From assembly GCA_045110675.1 (NCBI GenBank), contig JBGCGJ010000065.1, positions 26,323-90,322 on the forward strand: a stretch of DNA of 64,000 nt, written 5' to 3'. The stretch is from JBALVT01 sp045110675 (GTDB taxonomy: Bacteria > Pseudomonadota > Gammaproteobacteria > Pseudomonadales > Halieaceae). Each line of letters begins with the position of its first letter. Position 1 is the stretch's first letter. The translations under genes were made by a program, and so were the position numbers. Shown here piece by piece: positions 53,381 through 62,582 of the stretch. The notes below the pieces were generated by a model. That model did not search any database and was not told where the DNA came from. It saw only the letters and a list, made by a program, of their open reading frames with translations.

Positions 53381-54376
53381 CTAGCTCCGTCCGGTGATAT
53401 CCATAATCGTCTGAATACACGCTTGTGGTTGATCCTGTTGCACGAAGTGTCCGGCATTTTCTATCGTGCGGTGCGCGACACCCTGACAACCCGGCACTTC
53501 CCCCATAAACTTCTTGTCTCCACCGGCGGTCACCGGGTCGTGGTCGGAAAAAGCCAGCATGAAAGGTTTGTCGAAAGTTCGCAGTATCTCCCAGGCTGCT
53601 TTGTTTTCCTCTACCTCCGGCTCATCATGGAAAACAGGCACTAGAGAGGGGAATTGACGAGCTCCGGCCATATAGCTCTGATCGGGGAATGGCGCCGAAT
53701 ACGCACGCTTAGCGTCATCTGTCATTGATCCGCCCGAAACAGCGCCCATTAGGTGACCAATCTCCAAATCAGGACTTTCAGCACAGAATTTCCGCCAGTA
53801 CAGAAAGCCAGGTATGCCCGACTTGTCCGCAAAACGCGCACCGAGTTCCTCAGCCTTGACTGCCGGTAGGGTTTTATAGGCCTCCTTCAATTGTTCGGTT
53901 AGAGCAGCGGGAATCATCCCAGTCGGCAGGCCTCCATTCGACAACACCACGCGGGAAAAACGCTCGGGGAAAGCCGCGACCAAACGCAATCCGATCAGGC
54001 TTCCCCAATCCTGAAAAAATACTGTGATATCGCTTAGATCCAATTTCATCAGCCAATCGGTCATCCAGCTGATGTGACGGGCGAAGGTGTAATCCTCACG
54101 CGCAGTGGGTTTATCAGATCGTCCAAAACCGATCAGATCAGGAGCGATAACTCGGAAGCCGGAATCAACCAGCGCTGGGATCATAAAACGGTAAAGATAT
54201 GACCAGGCTGGCTGGCCGTGCATTAGCAACACCACAGGACCATCGCTGGGACCCTCGTCCAGATAATGCACACGAAGTTCTCCGCCTTCTGTATCCGCTA
54301 CCTGCAGGTAATTGGGCTTGAAGGAGTAATCTGCCAAATTTTCAAATCGCTCATCGGGGGTTCTTAAAAAATTCAT
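53381..54376 (-). CDS. Haloalkane dehalogenase (HLD-I type)
   Basis: Alpha/beta hydrolase of 331 aa. The nucleophile-elbow Asp123 is followed by the halide-binding Trp124 (QDWGS). The HLD-I second Trp is Trp194 (GFLYWRKF), the acid is Asp280 or 278 (FSDHDPVTAGG) and the base is His310 (AGHFVQ). The stretch AYSAPFPDQSYMAGARQFP is close to that of DhlA-type enzymes. It hydrolyses carbon-halogen bonds to alcohols; natural substrates in marine bacteria are often brominated or chlorinated alkanes. It stands alone, 131 bases downstream of the GST gene. Confidence 0.9.
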   Translation of the reverse strand: MNFLRTPDERFENLADYSFKPNYLQVADTEGGELRVHYLDEGPSDGPVVLLMHGQPAWSYLYRFMIPALVDSGFRVIAPDLIGFGRSDKPTAREDYTFARHISWMTDWLMKLDLSDITVFFQDWGSLIGLRLVAAFPERFSRVVLSNGGLPTGMIPAALTEQLKEAYKTLPAVKAEELGARFADKSGIPGFLYWRKFCAESPDLEIGHLMGAVSGGSMTDDAKRAYSAPFPDQSYMAGARQFPSLVPVFHDEPEVEENKAAWEILRTFDKPFMLAFSDHDPVTAGGDKKFMGEVPGCQGVAHRTIENAGHFVQQDQPQACIQTIMDITGRS

Positions 54377-54507
54377 GAAAACTATCCTGTTTTACGCCTA
54401 CTTATGGCTGTTCAACTGATGGGCTGTGCCTGGGGCAAGCAAGCAATATTAATGGCACACTATATGCCATATAATTTAGTGGAGCAACAAATTGCCAGGC
54501 GTTGACC

Positions 54508-55623
54508 TTACAGCCAAACCTCGAGATTGTCTTCCCGGCCGATCCGGCGATCAAGCCGAATCGACAGAAGTCCTGCCAATCCAGCGCGGGCCAGCATGCT
54601 TTCCGTCGAGGTCCTATCCTCTGATCCCATAGCATCATAAATGTCGTGCAGCTTTTGCAGCAGGAAAAAACGATAGGGTTGTGCCACCGATGAAATCAAT
54701 TGCTCCCGAACCGTAAATTCGCTGCTGCCAAGCATTCGCTCAGCGGCAACACCGGCCTCGGGTTGGTTTTCTGCCAACCACTGGTTGATTGTGTCCGCAG
54801 CAGCGCGCGTCTCGGGTAGGAAATCTTCTGCGATAACTTTCATTACCGCCAACAAACTGTCAGGCACTTCATCGTCTGCCAGGAAATCCTCGCCAGCACC
54901 AAAAAATTCTGGCGCGTCCTGATCAGCGCGATTCATTCTCTCCACCCATCGATACACGCTGACGGCCTGTTGCTGCATCAGACGCGCGGGATAGGGATCG
55001 CGACCCAAGTGAGCGTAGAGGGGAGCTATTAGCCCGAAATCACCTATACAGGGACGCCAGCCGAGTAAATACGGGAAGCGCTCAAAGTGATGATTCAAGG
55101 CTTGGAGAAATTCAAGGTAAAGCCCTTCAACCAACGCTTTCGAACCTTCATTAACGCCCCATATTTGCGCCACATGACGCATCTTATTCATCATGTATTC
55201 CGTCTTCTCTTCGCGTTGGGGCATATCTCTCTGGGAGTGATAGAAGTGATAGCGAATGAACGCCAAATTGTCCTCGGGAAAGTTCCAGCGGTAGTGCATC
55301 GATGGTCGCAACAAACCGTCGGTGCCGATGACATCAAATAGTGCACTGACAATCTGCTGCCTGGGCGTAAGCGGCCGGGCGGGTCGTCCGTTGATCACCT
55401 CAAAGTGCTCAATAATGGCGGCCCCATCGCGAATCACTTCTCCTTCAGCGGTCAGCAGGGTGGGTATCGTGGGCAATTTGCCCTTCGGTAGCACGTCTGC
55501 TTTAAAGCTCTCATGTCCTGAGGAAAATTCGCGGTAAGCGATTCCTTGTTTAATCAAATAGGATCGCGCGCGACCAGAATAAAGTGAATGGGTGATGGCG
55601 TACAGAGTATGAACTTCAGACAA
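54508..55623 (-). CDS. Glutathione S-transferase-like protein
   Basis: Protein of 371 aa with an N-terminal thioredoxin-like GST domain (HTLYAITHSLYSGRARSYLI) and the cis-Pro LPKGKLPTIPTL. Then comes RDGAAIIEHFE, where the usual Ser that binds glutathione's glutamyl group is Gly, and a long helical C-terminal domain. The start is placed at TTG 55621-55623, preceded by AGGAG that overlaps the sulfatase stop, 4 bases away. The upstream GTG/ATG frame would run into the sulfatase gene. Likely translationally linked to the sulfatase. Confidence 0.75.
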   Translation of the reverse strand: MSEVHTLYAITHSLYSGRARSYLIKQGIAYREFSSGHESFKADVLPKGKLPTIPTLLTAEGEVIRDGAAIIEHFEVINGRPARPLTPRQQIVSALFDVIGTDGLLRPSMHYRWNFPEDNLAFIRYHFYHSQRDMPQREEKTEYMMNKMRHVAQIWGVNEGSKALVEGLYLEFLQALNHHFERFPYLLGWRPCIGDFGLIAPLYAHLGRDPYPARLMQQQAVSVYRWVERMNRADQDAPEFFGAGEDFLADDEVPDSLLAVMKVIAEDFLPETRAAADTINQWLAENQPEAGVAAERMLGSSEFTVREQLISSVAQPYRFFLLQKLHDIYDAMGSEDRTSTESMLARAGLAGLLSIRLDRRIGREDNLEVWL

Positions 55624-55627
55624 GGGC

Positions 55628-57472
55628 TTATCTCCTGTTGTAAGCAATATTGCCAAGATAGAATCCAACGAGTACCACAAAGGTGATTATCGCTACTAAA
55701 ATGTCTTGGCCAAAAACGTTTCTAAGACCATTGATGGCCACTTGCCTGGTTGCATCGTAATCCGAGGCAACAGGCAATACCCGGTTTTCTATCTCGAACT
55801 CCTCATACAACCCCAACATAGCTTGCAGGCGGCCTGGCATTTCCAGACTTAGATCGTGAGTTTCTCCCGGATCCTTAACAATATTAAACAATCGCCACTG
55901 GCTGTCCCCAAAGGGAGGCCGGTTGAATACGATTTTGTAATCACCTTGAAACAAAGCGCCGTGGCCCGCCAATTCATAGCCGATGAAGTCTCGTTTGGAG
56001 TAGACACGCTCCACTTCACCGTTGAGCAGCGGCAGCAAACTGCGCCCCGTCATAGCTTCGACAGTGCGTCCTCCATAATAGTTACCAGGTGATCGAGTGC
56101 CGGCGAGTTGAACGATCGTCGCAGCTACATCAGTCGCGTAAGCAAATGCATGGGTACGTGCACTTACTGGCTCTATGGACTTCCCAGATACAACAAGCGG
56201 CACACGCATACCGCCCTCGCCCAAATAAAATTTGTAATAGGCCAGAGGCGCTGAAGATGCACTGGCAAAGCTCGGCCCGATAGCGTTCATACTGCCCTTA
56301 AGGCCAAGGGTTTCGTAGTCGACAGTATAACCCTGTGTCGCCAGCGCTCGGCGATTCGCAAAACTGCGCTGATCCGCCATACCAGAAGCCTCGCTGCCAT
56401 TGTCCGAGGTGAAGATGAAAACAGTGTTTTCGTACTGACCAATATTTTTCAGGTGCTGGACAAAACGACCTAGATTGAAATCCATCGCCTCCACCATGGC
56501 GCCGTAAACCGCCATGCGCTTAGCCTCATAACGCTTACGATCCTCGTCCAGCGAGTTCCAATCCTCTGTTGTCGCCATTTCAACCATCGGGCTCCCCGCC
56601 CGGATGACTCCCAGCTCTATGGCCCGAGCACGTCTTTGCTGACGCAAAGCGCTCCAACCCATATCGTAGACGCCCTTGTAGCGATCGATAAATTCTTGCG
56701 GTGCCTGCACGGGAATATGTACGGCCTGAAATGCGATATAGGTGAAGAATGGTTTTCCATCGTGTGCGTTGCTGTCTACAAAATCCATGGCTTTATCGAC
56801 GAGAAACCGTGAAGAATAGAAATCATCGGGCAGCTGGAATCGCTCGCCATCTGCAAACCAATTGGCTCTTTCATAGATGGGAAGATAGGGCTTCTGCTGC
56901 CAATTGTCTGCACCGGAGTCAGCAAGTGCCACTGTTCGCTCAAAGCCTCGGGTGCTGGGCAGTAGGTCGGGAGTTTGGCCCAGGTGCCATTTACCGGACA
57001 TATAGGTGTGATAACCAGCATCGCGCAACAAGGTTGCCACCGTAACCACATTGCGCCCCAAGGTGCCCTGGTAGTGCGGGTGGAGAGCTTGCTCTGGCGG
57101 AATCATTTCGGGAATGTTCGGCACTCCGGCCAGGTGACTGCTTACCCCGGTGAGTAGCATCGCTCGGGACGGCGCGCAGCTGGCCGCTGTGTGGTAGTTG
57201 GTGAAACTTACGCCGTTTTCCGCCAGCGCAGTTATCGTTGGGGTGTTTATTTCACCGCCGTAGGAGGCCAGATCTGTAAAGCCGAGGTCGTCGGCGAGAA
57301 TCAACACTATATTGGGTCTATCGGTTTTTAAGCTCTCGTGCGGCCCAAAGCCCTCCTCGACAGCATCCGCCCGAACGAACAAAGACACGGTCCCAGCTAG
57401 CGCGATCAACATCGCATAGCCGAGTATTCTCAAGACAGAGCCTGAGAAGGCCTGTCTTGATTTTCCAAGCAC
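55628..57472 (-). CDS. Sulfatase (exported, C-terminal membrane anchor)
   Basis: Formylglycine-type sulfatase of 614 aa. The signal peptide or anchor spans about residues 15-35. Metal site DDLGFTD at 61-67 and the formylglycine motif CAPSR at 99-103, with Cys99 to be converted by an FGE not visible in the window. Further conserved parts are SGKWHLGQ and FTSDNGSE. A C-terminal transmembrane helix (ILVAIITFVVLVGFYLGNI) is an odd addition. Acts on sulfate esters outside the cytoplasm. Confidence 0.92.
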   Translation of the reverse strand: MLGKSRQAFSGSVLRILGYAMLIALAGTVSLFVRADAVEEGFGPHESLKTDRPNIVLILADDLGFTDLASYGGEINTPTITALAENGVSFTNYHTAASCAPSRAMLLTGVSSHLAGVPNIPEMIPPEQALHPHYQGTLGRNVVTVATLLRDAGYHTYMSGKWHLGQTPDLLPSTRGFERTVALADSGADNWQQKPYLPIYERANWFADGERFQLPDDFYSSRFLVDKAMDFVDSNAHDGKPFFTYIAFQAVHIPVQAPQEFIDRYKGVYDMGWSALRQQRRARAIELGVIRAGSPMVEMATTEDWNSLDEDRKRYEAKRMAVYGAMVEAMDFNLGRFVQHLKNIGQYENTVFIFTSDNGSEASGMADQRSFANRRALATQGYTVDYETLGLKGSMNAIGPSFASASSAPLAYYKFYLGEGGMRVPLVVSGKSIEPVSARTHAFAYATDVAATIVQLAGTRSPGNYYGGRTVEAMTGRSLLPLLNGEVERVYSKRDFIGYELAGHGALFQGDYKIVFNRPPFGDSQWRLFNIVKDPGETHDLSLEMPGRLQAMLGLYEEFEIENRVLPVASDYDATRQVAINGLRNVFGQDILVAIITFVVLVGFYLGNIAYNRR

Positions 57473-57475
57473 GAA

Positions 57476-57853
57476 TTAATTCTCTGTAGAGATACGACTT
57501 GCGGCGAACAACAGCAAGGCCGTTACCACAACTTCTACCGCTATACTCTCGGCGGCGAAGCTCGCGCCATGGAGCAACCAGGCCAAGGAACGAAAGGTTG
57601 CCGCAAGTCCTAGCAGTAGCGCTCCCGCATAAAGCCAACTGCGTTTTTGGGTGATAATTCCAATAAGGATATAGCATGACAAAGCGACAAAGAATGCGCC
57701 GAGATCGCCTACCTGAGTACTCAACGCGGCCCCTTCGAGAAGTGGCATGCCCAGTTCGGGTGCCATACCCGCCGGCGCAACAACCCAACGTATACCCATG
57801 ACCATAAACAGAATGGCTGGCAGTGCTACAACAACTCGCAATATTTTATTCAC
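57476..57853 (-). CDS. Small four-helix membrane protein (DUF4345-like)
   Basis: Inner-membrane protein of 125 aa with four transmembrane helices (VALPAILFMVMGIRWVV, VGDLGAFFVALSCYIL, SWLYAGALLLGLAAT, VEVVVTALLLF). The first loop PELGMPLLEGAALS resembles DUF4345 proteins. Function unknown. It lies 3 bases upstream of the sulfatase gene, with good coupling, suggesting a link with that enzyme or its substrate. Confidence 0.68.
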   Translation of the reverse strand: MNKILRVVVALPAILFMVMGIRWVVAPAGMAPELGMPLLEGAALSTQVGDLGAFFVALSCYILIGIITQKRSWLYAGALLLGLAATFRSLAWLLHGASFAAESIAVEVVVTALLLFAASRISTEN

Positions 57854-57925
57854 TTTTCTCTCCCGATGAGACCTTAGCTAATGGCAGTAATTATGCCAGT
57901 ATACTTAGAAAAGGTACAGAAGCAC

Positions 57926-58429
57926 CTACTGCCGCAGGAATCTGAAGATACCGACTGATGCGATAGCAAACACAATGTGCACAGACACTATCGGCGGCCA
58001 TCCCATAAGAAAAATGACATCATTCGCGAGACCACCCTTGAACGGCCCACCCCCAAACGCTAGTCCTCGAGTCTCAAAAAAAGCGTTGGCCATGGCCGGA
58101 AGCGTGAACATCCAGGTGGTGATCAGAGCGGTCCAGAACAGTACTGCAAACTCTTTGGCGCTAAGCCTCATGAATTGGCCGCCAAAGGCCAGCGCCATCA
58201 GCAGCAGGCCCTGGGTGATGGCCTCCATATGCCCCATGCGAAAACCTCTAGAGTCTCCGGGGATATCAACCTCGATATTGATAGGTAATGGCCACACTGT
58301 GATGGCCTCGATCAAATGAAAGAACCATACCCAGCCAAACAGAATTCCAACGACAAAGAGCCCCAGGCCGTTGAGGAATAACAGCGCTTGCATGCGGGTT
58401 GTTATCGTTTGCATGATAGATTTTCCCAT
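57926..58429 (-). CDS. Four-helix membrane protein resembling styrene-oxide isomerase
   Basis: Integral membrane protein of 167 aa, the length of StyC-type styrene-oxide isomerases (about 169). The pattern matches by eye: a short first helix, a loop VDIPGDSRGFRMGHMEA with His67 where StyC has VPGSP...AH, and ETRGLAFGGGPFKGG against NRGLTFGPNQFGPG near the last helix. StyC binds haem through that loop His and converts epoxides to aldehydes. Similarity is partial, so the name is tentative. Start at 58429 follows GGGAAAG. Between the DUF4345-like gene and the ferritin-like hydrolase. Confidence 0.5.
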   Translation of the reverse strand: MGKSIMQTITTRMQALLFLNGLGLFVVGILFGWVWFFHLIEAITVWPLPINIEVDIPGDSRGFRMGHMEAITQGLLLMALAFGGQFMRLSAKEFAVLFWTALITTWMFTLPAMANAFFETRGLAFGGGPFKGGLANDVIFLMGWPPIVSVHIVFAIASVGIFRFLRQ

Positions 58430-58484
58430 AGTGCTTTCCCTTTGCGAGTAGAAGACCTTACAAATATGCGCCAAAAAGCTTTAG

Positions 58485-59372
58485 CTAAAGCGCTACTGCG
58501 CCAGGTTCCCCAAGACGGGTTGTATCCAGATTGGCGGCCGCCTCGCGATCTCCATCATAAAGAGCGGTCCAGGATTCTGCCCATCGCGGATCTTTAATCT
58601 TGGACGGGTGGTACCCAGGCAGACATATGCGCAACATTTTTGGGATCAGGTTTTTGAATATCCGCGCAAGTTGCTTCGCAAGCCGCCAGCGACTGGCAAA
58701 ATTGCCCCATAAACCGTCCTCTTTCAGCAAAGCGCTATAGCCCTGTCGCGTCCGCCTAAATATATGGCCCGTGGCGTAAAAAAGGCCCACCATACGCCAG
58801 AAATAGCCGCCGTGAAGATGATGAAAAACATCAAAGGCAACGTTTTTATGCTCTATCTCTTCAACAAAATGCCAAAGCACTAAAGATGCCACCGAGGAAT
58901 CGCTATCCCCAAACAGGTATACCCGCTCCTCTATCAACATATGCCCGACGGCAAGTGCCATCGCCTCAAAGCCTTCGGCGTAAGCCAGGTTGAAACGCAA
59001 GGAACGCTTTTCACCCAGAGCTTGATAGTCTGAAGCCAACTTATCCTCAAGCTCCGCAACGCTGGAATAGCCAGCGGCTGCAATAGTCTCGTTAAATTTC
59101 TTGTGTTGCCGCGAATGGGTCGCTTCCTGAACAATATACAGATCCAGATCTTCACGCAGGGCAGGATCGGTGATCGCCGGGCGGGCCTCACGCATTATCT
59201 TCACCAAATAGGGTTCCAGAAATGGCATCGCAAGTGACGCAGCATTAACAAGCTGGGAGAACTCCGGTTTGTCCCCATTCCAGTGCGCCGTAGTATTTTC
59301 ACTGTAGCTAAGGGGAACCCGTCGAATGGACATACGGGAGTGAGCGGTGAGATCGGTCGCTTCGGAAGTCAT
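58485..59372 (-). CDS. Predicted metal-dependent hydrolase (PF10118 family)
   Basis: Protein of 295 aa with a ferritin-like helical core. The likely metal ligands lie in VQEATHSRQHKKF near residue 84, AEGFEAMALAVGH near 130 and VEEIEHKNVAFDVFHH near 173, which are two Glu/His di-metal half-sites. The family is annotated as a predicted metal-dependent hydrolase but resembles di-iron proteins. First gene of the leftward run that includes the StyC-like protein, sulfatase and GST. Divergent from a TetR gene with operator between. Confidence 0.83.
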   Translation of the reverse strand: MTSEATDLTAHSRMSIRRVPLSYSENTTAHWNGDKPEFSQLVNAASLAMPFLEPYLVKIMREARPAITDPALREDLDLYIVQEATHSRQHKKFNETIAAAGYSSVAELEDKLASDYQALGEKRSLRFNLAYAEGFEAMALAVGHMLIEERVYLFGDSDSSVASLVLWHFVEEIEHKNVAFDVFHHLHGGYFWRMVGLFYATGHIFRRTRQGYSALLKEDGLWGNFASRWRLAKQLARIFKNLIPKMLRICLPGYHPSKIKDPRWAESWTALYDGDREAAANLDTTRLGEPGAVAL

Positions 59373-59393
59373 CGTTTATCTCCAAATATTAAT

Positions 59394-59409
59394 TAGAGTA
59401 TTTACTCTA
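59394..59409. promoter_or_regulatory. TetR-type operator dyad
   Basis: TAGAGTA-TT-TACTCTA is a perfect 16-base dyad in the 148-base gap between the metal-hydrolase gene (starts at 59372) and the TetR gene at 59521. Autoregulation and control of the leftward genes are inferred. The core GAGTA-TACTC recurs in the 41758 repeat. Confidence 0.65.
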
Positions 59410-59520
59410 TTAATGGAATAATACCTCTAATTTCAAAAAAGTCAAACACCCCCTATGTCACTGGCGACCTGCCTCTGCTATAAAGTGACCAATAGACAAT
59501 GTTGAGGAATTAGGAAAGAA

Positions 59521-60195
59521 ATGGGGAATCGGGCTCGCATAGTTAGCCAAAGCCGTCGCTTAATGAATGAACACGGCGCGCAGGCCATAGGGACAACCCA
59601 GATTACCGAGGCACTGGGTATTAGTCCTGGCAACCTGTACTACCACTTCAAAAACAAGGAAGAAATCGTTCTGGCGGTGTTCGATGAACTGGAGCGGGAT
59701 TTTCGCGAGGCCATCGCCGTCGATATCTCACCACCTATCAGCGCGCAGCGGTTTGCGGGGTTCTATTCGCGCAGTCTGGCTGTTTCCTGGCGCTATCGTT
59801 TCTTCTTCGGAGGCTTACTACACCTGTTGAGAAAAGACGAAAATCTGGCCCGTCGATATCGCGAATTGCAGAGCTGGGCTCTGGATCTGCTCGAGGGTAT
59901 TGCCAGACAGGTTTCGGCAGATGGCAACTTGGAAAAGCCTCGAGGAAAAAATGGCTTCAGATCCCTGGCCCTCAATACATGGCTAATCTGGAGTAACTGG
60001 GTCCGCCATATACAGATCAGCCATGAAAATCACGAAGTGACCTATGCCGATATTAGTGAAGGTGTAAATCAGATTTTTGAGATACTCGCGCCCTATCTCA
60101 CACCCGAGTTTCATCGTGCCGCCCGCCGGGCCCTGACGCATGATCTATCTAAATCAAAAGACCAGGAATTGGCCGATGCAGGACACGATAACTGA
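59521..60195 (+). CDS. TetR/AcrR family transcriptional regulator
   Basis: Regulator of 224 aa. Helix-turn-helix IGTTQITEALGISPGNLYYH with FKNKEEIVLAVF at about 23-55, then a ligand domain unlike that of the TetR protein at 10482. Preceded by AGGAATTAGGAAAGAA near the ATG. The last 20 bases overlap the start of the DUF3667 gene. It likely represses itself and the divergent predicted hydrolase/StyC-like genes. Confidence 0.85.
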   Translation: MGNRARIVSQSRRLMNEHGAQAIGTTQITEALGISPGNLYYHFKNKEEIVLAVFDELERDFREAIAVDISPPISAQRFAGFYSRSLAVSWRYRFFFGGLLHLLRKDENLARRYRELQSWALDLLEGIARQVSADGNLEKPRGKNGFRSLALNTWLIWSNWVRHIQISHENHEVTYADISEGVNQIFEILAPYLTPEFHRAARRALTHDLSKSKDQELADAGHDN

Positions 60196-61096
60196 AGTCC
60201 ACAATAAAGAAGTGGCCATAACAGACAGTGTCTGTCGAAATTGCGATTCTGTGTTGACCGGCGACTACTGCAGTCGCTGTGGCCAAAATGAAAGCAAGCG
60301 CGACATCCATTTTTTTGATCTGATTGGCGAGTACCTGGGTGATATTTTTGTTTGGAAATCTGGTCTTTGGAAAACTTTGCTCTCCCTTTTGTTCCGTCCG
60401 GGCTTTATCAGCATGGAGTATTTTGAGGGGCGGAGAGCGCGTTACTTACCGCCACTGAGACTCTATGTTGTTATCAGTTTTCTTATGTTTTTACTGATTT
60501 CCTTTACGTCCCGAGACAGTACAGTAGTTGTCAGTGGCGAGCAGAACAATGAAGCAACACAACAAGAAACTGATAGCGCAACAAGTGTGGCAGACACACA
60601 GAATGTCAGTGATGCAGTGAATCTCGACTTCTGGGACGCCAATGAGAAGCCGCAATGGGCCACTGATTTGGAGCAGCGACTACAGGCCAACATCAGCTCC
60701 ATAGAGGAGAACCCAAGTGTATTTCTCGAAAGCTTTATCGACCGCCTTCCCTATCTTATGTTTCTTCTTCTACCGTTGTTTGCGGTGCTGATTAAAATCG
60801 TCTATTTGTTTTCCCCTTATCACTATCTTCAACATCTTGTGTTTTCATTGCACTATCACAGCGCACTTTTCCTACTCTTCTCTTTCGCTTTAGCTCTGGA
60901 TGAGCTTATCGATTATCAATTCGGGAAGTGGATATTTCTTTGGTGCATCATTTATCTTCCTCTGGCGCTATCAAAGGCCTATGGTTCGAGCTTCAAGTCC
61001 GCCTTAGGTAAGTCTCTGGTTGTCGGCGCTGGGGAAACTATGATGCTGATAGCGATACTCTCGATCCTGGCGATTGTTAGTGTGGTAACGCTATAA
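60176..61096 (+). CDS. DUF3667-like zinc-ribbon membrane protein
   Basis: Protein of 306 aa. N-terminal zinc ribbon VCRNCDSVLTGDYCSRCGQ (about 20-38), followed by FFDLIGEYLGDIFVWKSGLWKTLL and about five transmembrane helices, the layout of DUF3667. A 60-residue polar, Ser/Gln/Asn/Asp-rich insert (about 125-185) splits the helices. The ATG at 60176 follows AGGAATTGG inside the TetR gene; an earlier in-frame ATG is less likely. Function unknown. Confidence 0.8.
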   Translation: MQDTITEVHNKEVAITDSVCRNCDSVLTGDYCSRCGQNESKRDIHFFDLIGEYLGDIFVWKSGLWKTLLSLLFRPGFISMEYFEGRRARYLPPLRLYVVISFLMFLLISFTSRDSTVVVSGEQNNEATQQETDSATSVADTQNVSDAVNLDFWDANEKPQWATDLEQRLQANISSIEENPSVFLESFIDRLPYLMFLLLPLFAVLIKIVYLFSPYHYLQHLVFSLHYHSALFLLFSFALALDELIDYQFGKWIFLWCIIYLPLALSKAYGSSFKSALGKSLVVGAGETMMLIAILSILAIVSVVTL

Positions 61097-61208
61097 TCCG
61101 CAGCCCTAGAAGTTTTTGTAGAGAATTAGCTGCCACAATTGAACATTTTTTGCCACTGCCATGCCACATCCGCGCTTTACGCTATCCTCCTTTCGATGGA
61201 GGCGAATC

Positions 61209-62582
61209 ATGCAAAAACAGTTGGCACAAAAAATACTCATCATCGCGGCGCTCGCAGTAGTGCTGTTAGTCCCGGTCAACATGGTGAAGTACAAGGTGTA
61301 CGAACGGCAAGCCTATCTTCAGGAAGCTCGAATAAGAGTCTCGCAAAGTTGGACTGGGGAACAGATGTTGGTAAGCCCGGTTATCGTAATACCCTATCGA
61401 ACCAAATTGGCAACACCCTCTGGGTTCTTCACAGAGAAAGCGCTATCTAACGCAGGGAAACCCGAAACCAGGCATTTGGAATTCATCGTTCCAAACCAAA
61501 TGGCTCAGAAAACCAACATCAGTAATAGTAGTGTCTACAAAGGTATCTATGAGGTCCCCGTCTATCACAGCGAAATAAGTCTCTCGGGAAGATTCAGCGC
61601 GGAGAAGTTGCGCAGCAAGCTAGAAACAATAAAAGCCCTCGCCAATTATTCGGAAATGGAGGAACCTTACATTGCGCTGCATCTCTCGGATCCACGTGGA
61701 ATCGACCAGACGCCGTCGCTTATGATAAATAACAATGCAATGTCACTCAATCCCGGAAGTCAGACAGCGGATCTCCCGGGCGGGACTCACGCATTCTTGT
61801 CACCGGATGTGATTCTCGAGAGTGACCTAGACTACAAAATGCAGCTTTCACTGCGAGGGATGGGAAGTTTTTCATTCATCCCCATGGCCGATGATGGTAC
61901 TGTTAGTCTGACATCAGATTGGCCCCACCCAAAGTTTATCGGTGTATCGCTTCCCCGTGAAAGGGAAATATCGAGTGAGGGGTTTACCGCAAGCTGGTCT
62001 TCATCACAGTATTCAAACACTGGATCTGAGTTCATATCAGCCTGTCTGGTAAAAAGTAATTGTAGCGGGGCCAATGGCTCGTCCTCTGGTGTCGAGTTCA
62101 TTGATCCGGTGGATATTTATCTCCAATCGGAACGATCGATCAAATATGCCGTTGTTTTTATTGGCCTTAGCTTTATTACATTTTTTATCTTTGAGCACCT
62201 AAGCCGGCAATCCATCCACCCGATCCAATACACCTTTGTCGGACTGGCAATTTCAGTCTTCTACCTGCTACTCATCTCACTGGCCGAACACCTACCGTTT
62301 CATTGGGCGTACATAATCGGCGTTGTCTGCTGCAGTTCGCTAATATTATTCTACGTTCGATATATGCTGCGCAGTTCTCTGGCTGCCGCCGGATTTGGAG
62401 CTATGATCGTCAGCCTGTACGCACTGCTCTACGTCATTGTCCAGGCAGAAGATTTTGCTTTGCTGATGGGATCCGTATTAGTGTTCGCCATCTTGGTAGC
62501 GATGATGTATGTCACCCGTGATGTTGATTGGTACAACATTGGAATCGCTGAGAAAATTCCAGACAACAATCCTGCGAACTAG
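61209..62582 (+). CDS. creD: Inner membrane protein CreD-like
   Basis: Protein of 457 aa. An N-terminal helix (ILIIAALAVVLLVPVNMVKY) is followed by a large periplasmic domain, then five or six C-terminal helices from about 320 onward (YAVVFIGLSFITFFIFEHLS through FALLMGSVLVFAILVAMMYV). This is the CreD (Cet) arrangement; WTGEQMLVSPVIVIPY is the family signature. Preceded by GGAGGCGAATC. The CreABC regulators are absent here. In some bacteria CreD affects envelope stress; role here unknown. Its end overlaps the convergent ligase by 4 bases. Confidence 0.85.
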   Translation: MQKQLAQKILIIAALAVVLLVPVNMVKYKVYERQAYLQEARIRVSQSWTGEQMLVSPVIVIPYRTKLATPSGFFTEKALSNAGKPETRHLEFIVPNQMAQKTNISNSSVYKGIYEVPVYHSEISLSGRFSAEKLRSKLETIKALANYSEMEEPYIALHLSDPRGIDQTPSLMINNNAMSLNPGSQTADLPGGTHAFLSPDVILESDLDYKMQLSLRGMGSFSFIPMADDGTVSLTSDWPHPKFIGVSLPREREISSEGFTASWSSSQYSNTGSEFISACLVKSNCSGANGSSSGVEFIDPVDIYLQSERSIKYAVVFIGLSFITFFIFEHLSRQSIHPIQYTFVGLAISVFYLLLISLAEHLPFHWAYIIGVVCCSSLILFYVRYMLRSSLAAAGFGAMIVSLYALLYVIVQAEDFALLMGSVLVFAILVAMMYVTRDVDWYNIGIAEKIPDNNPAN

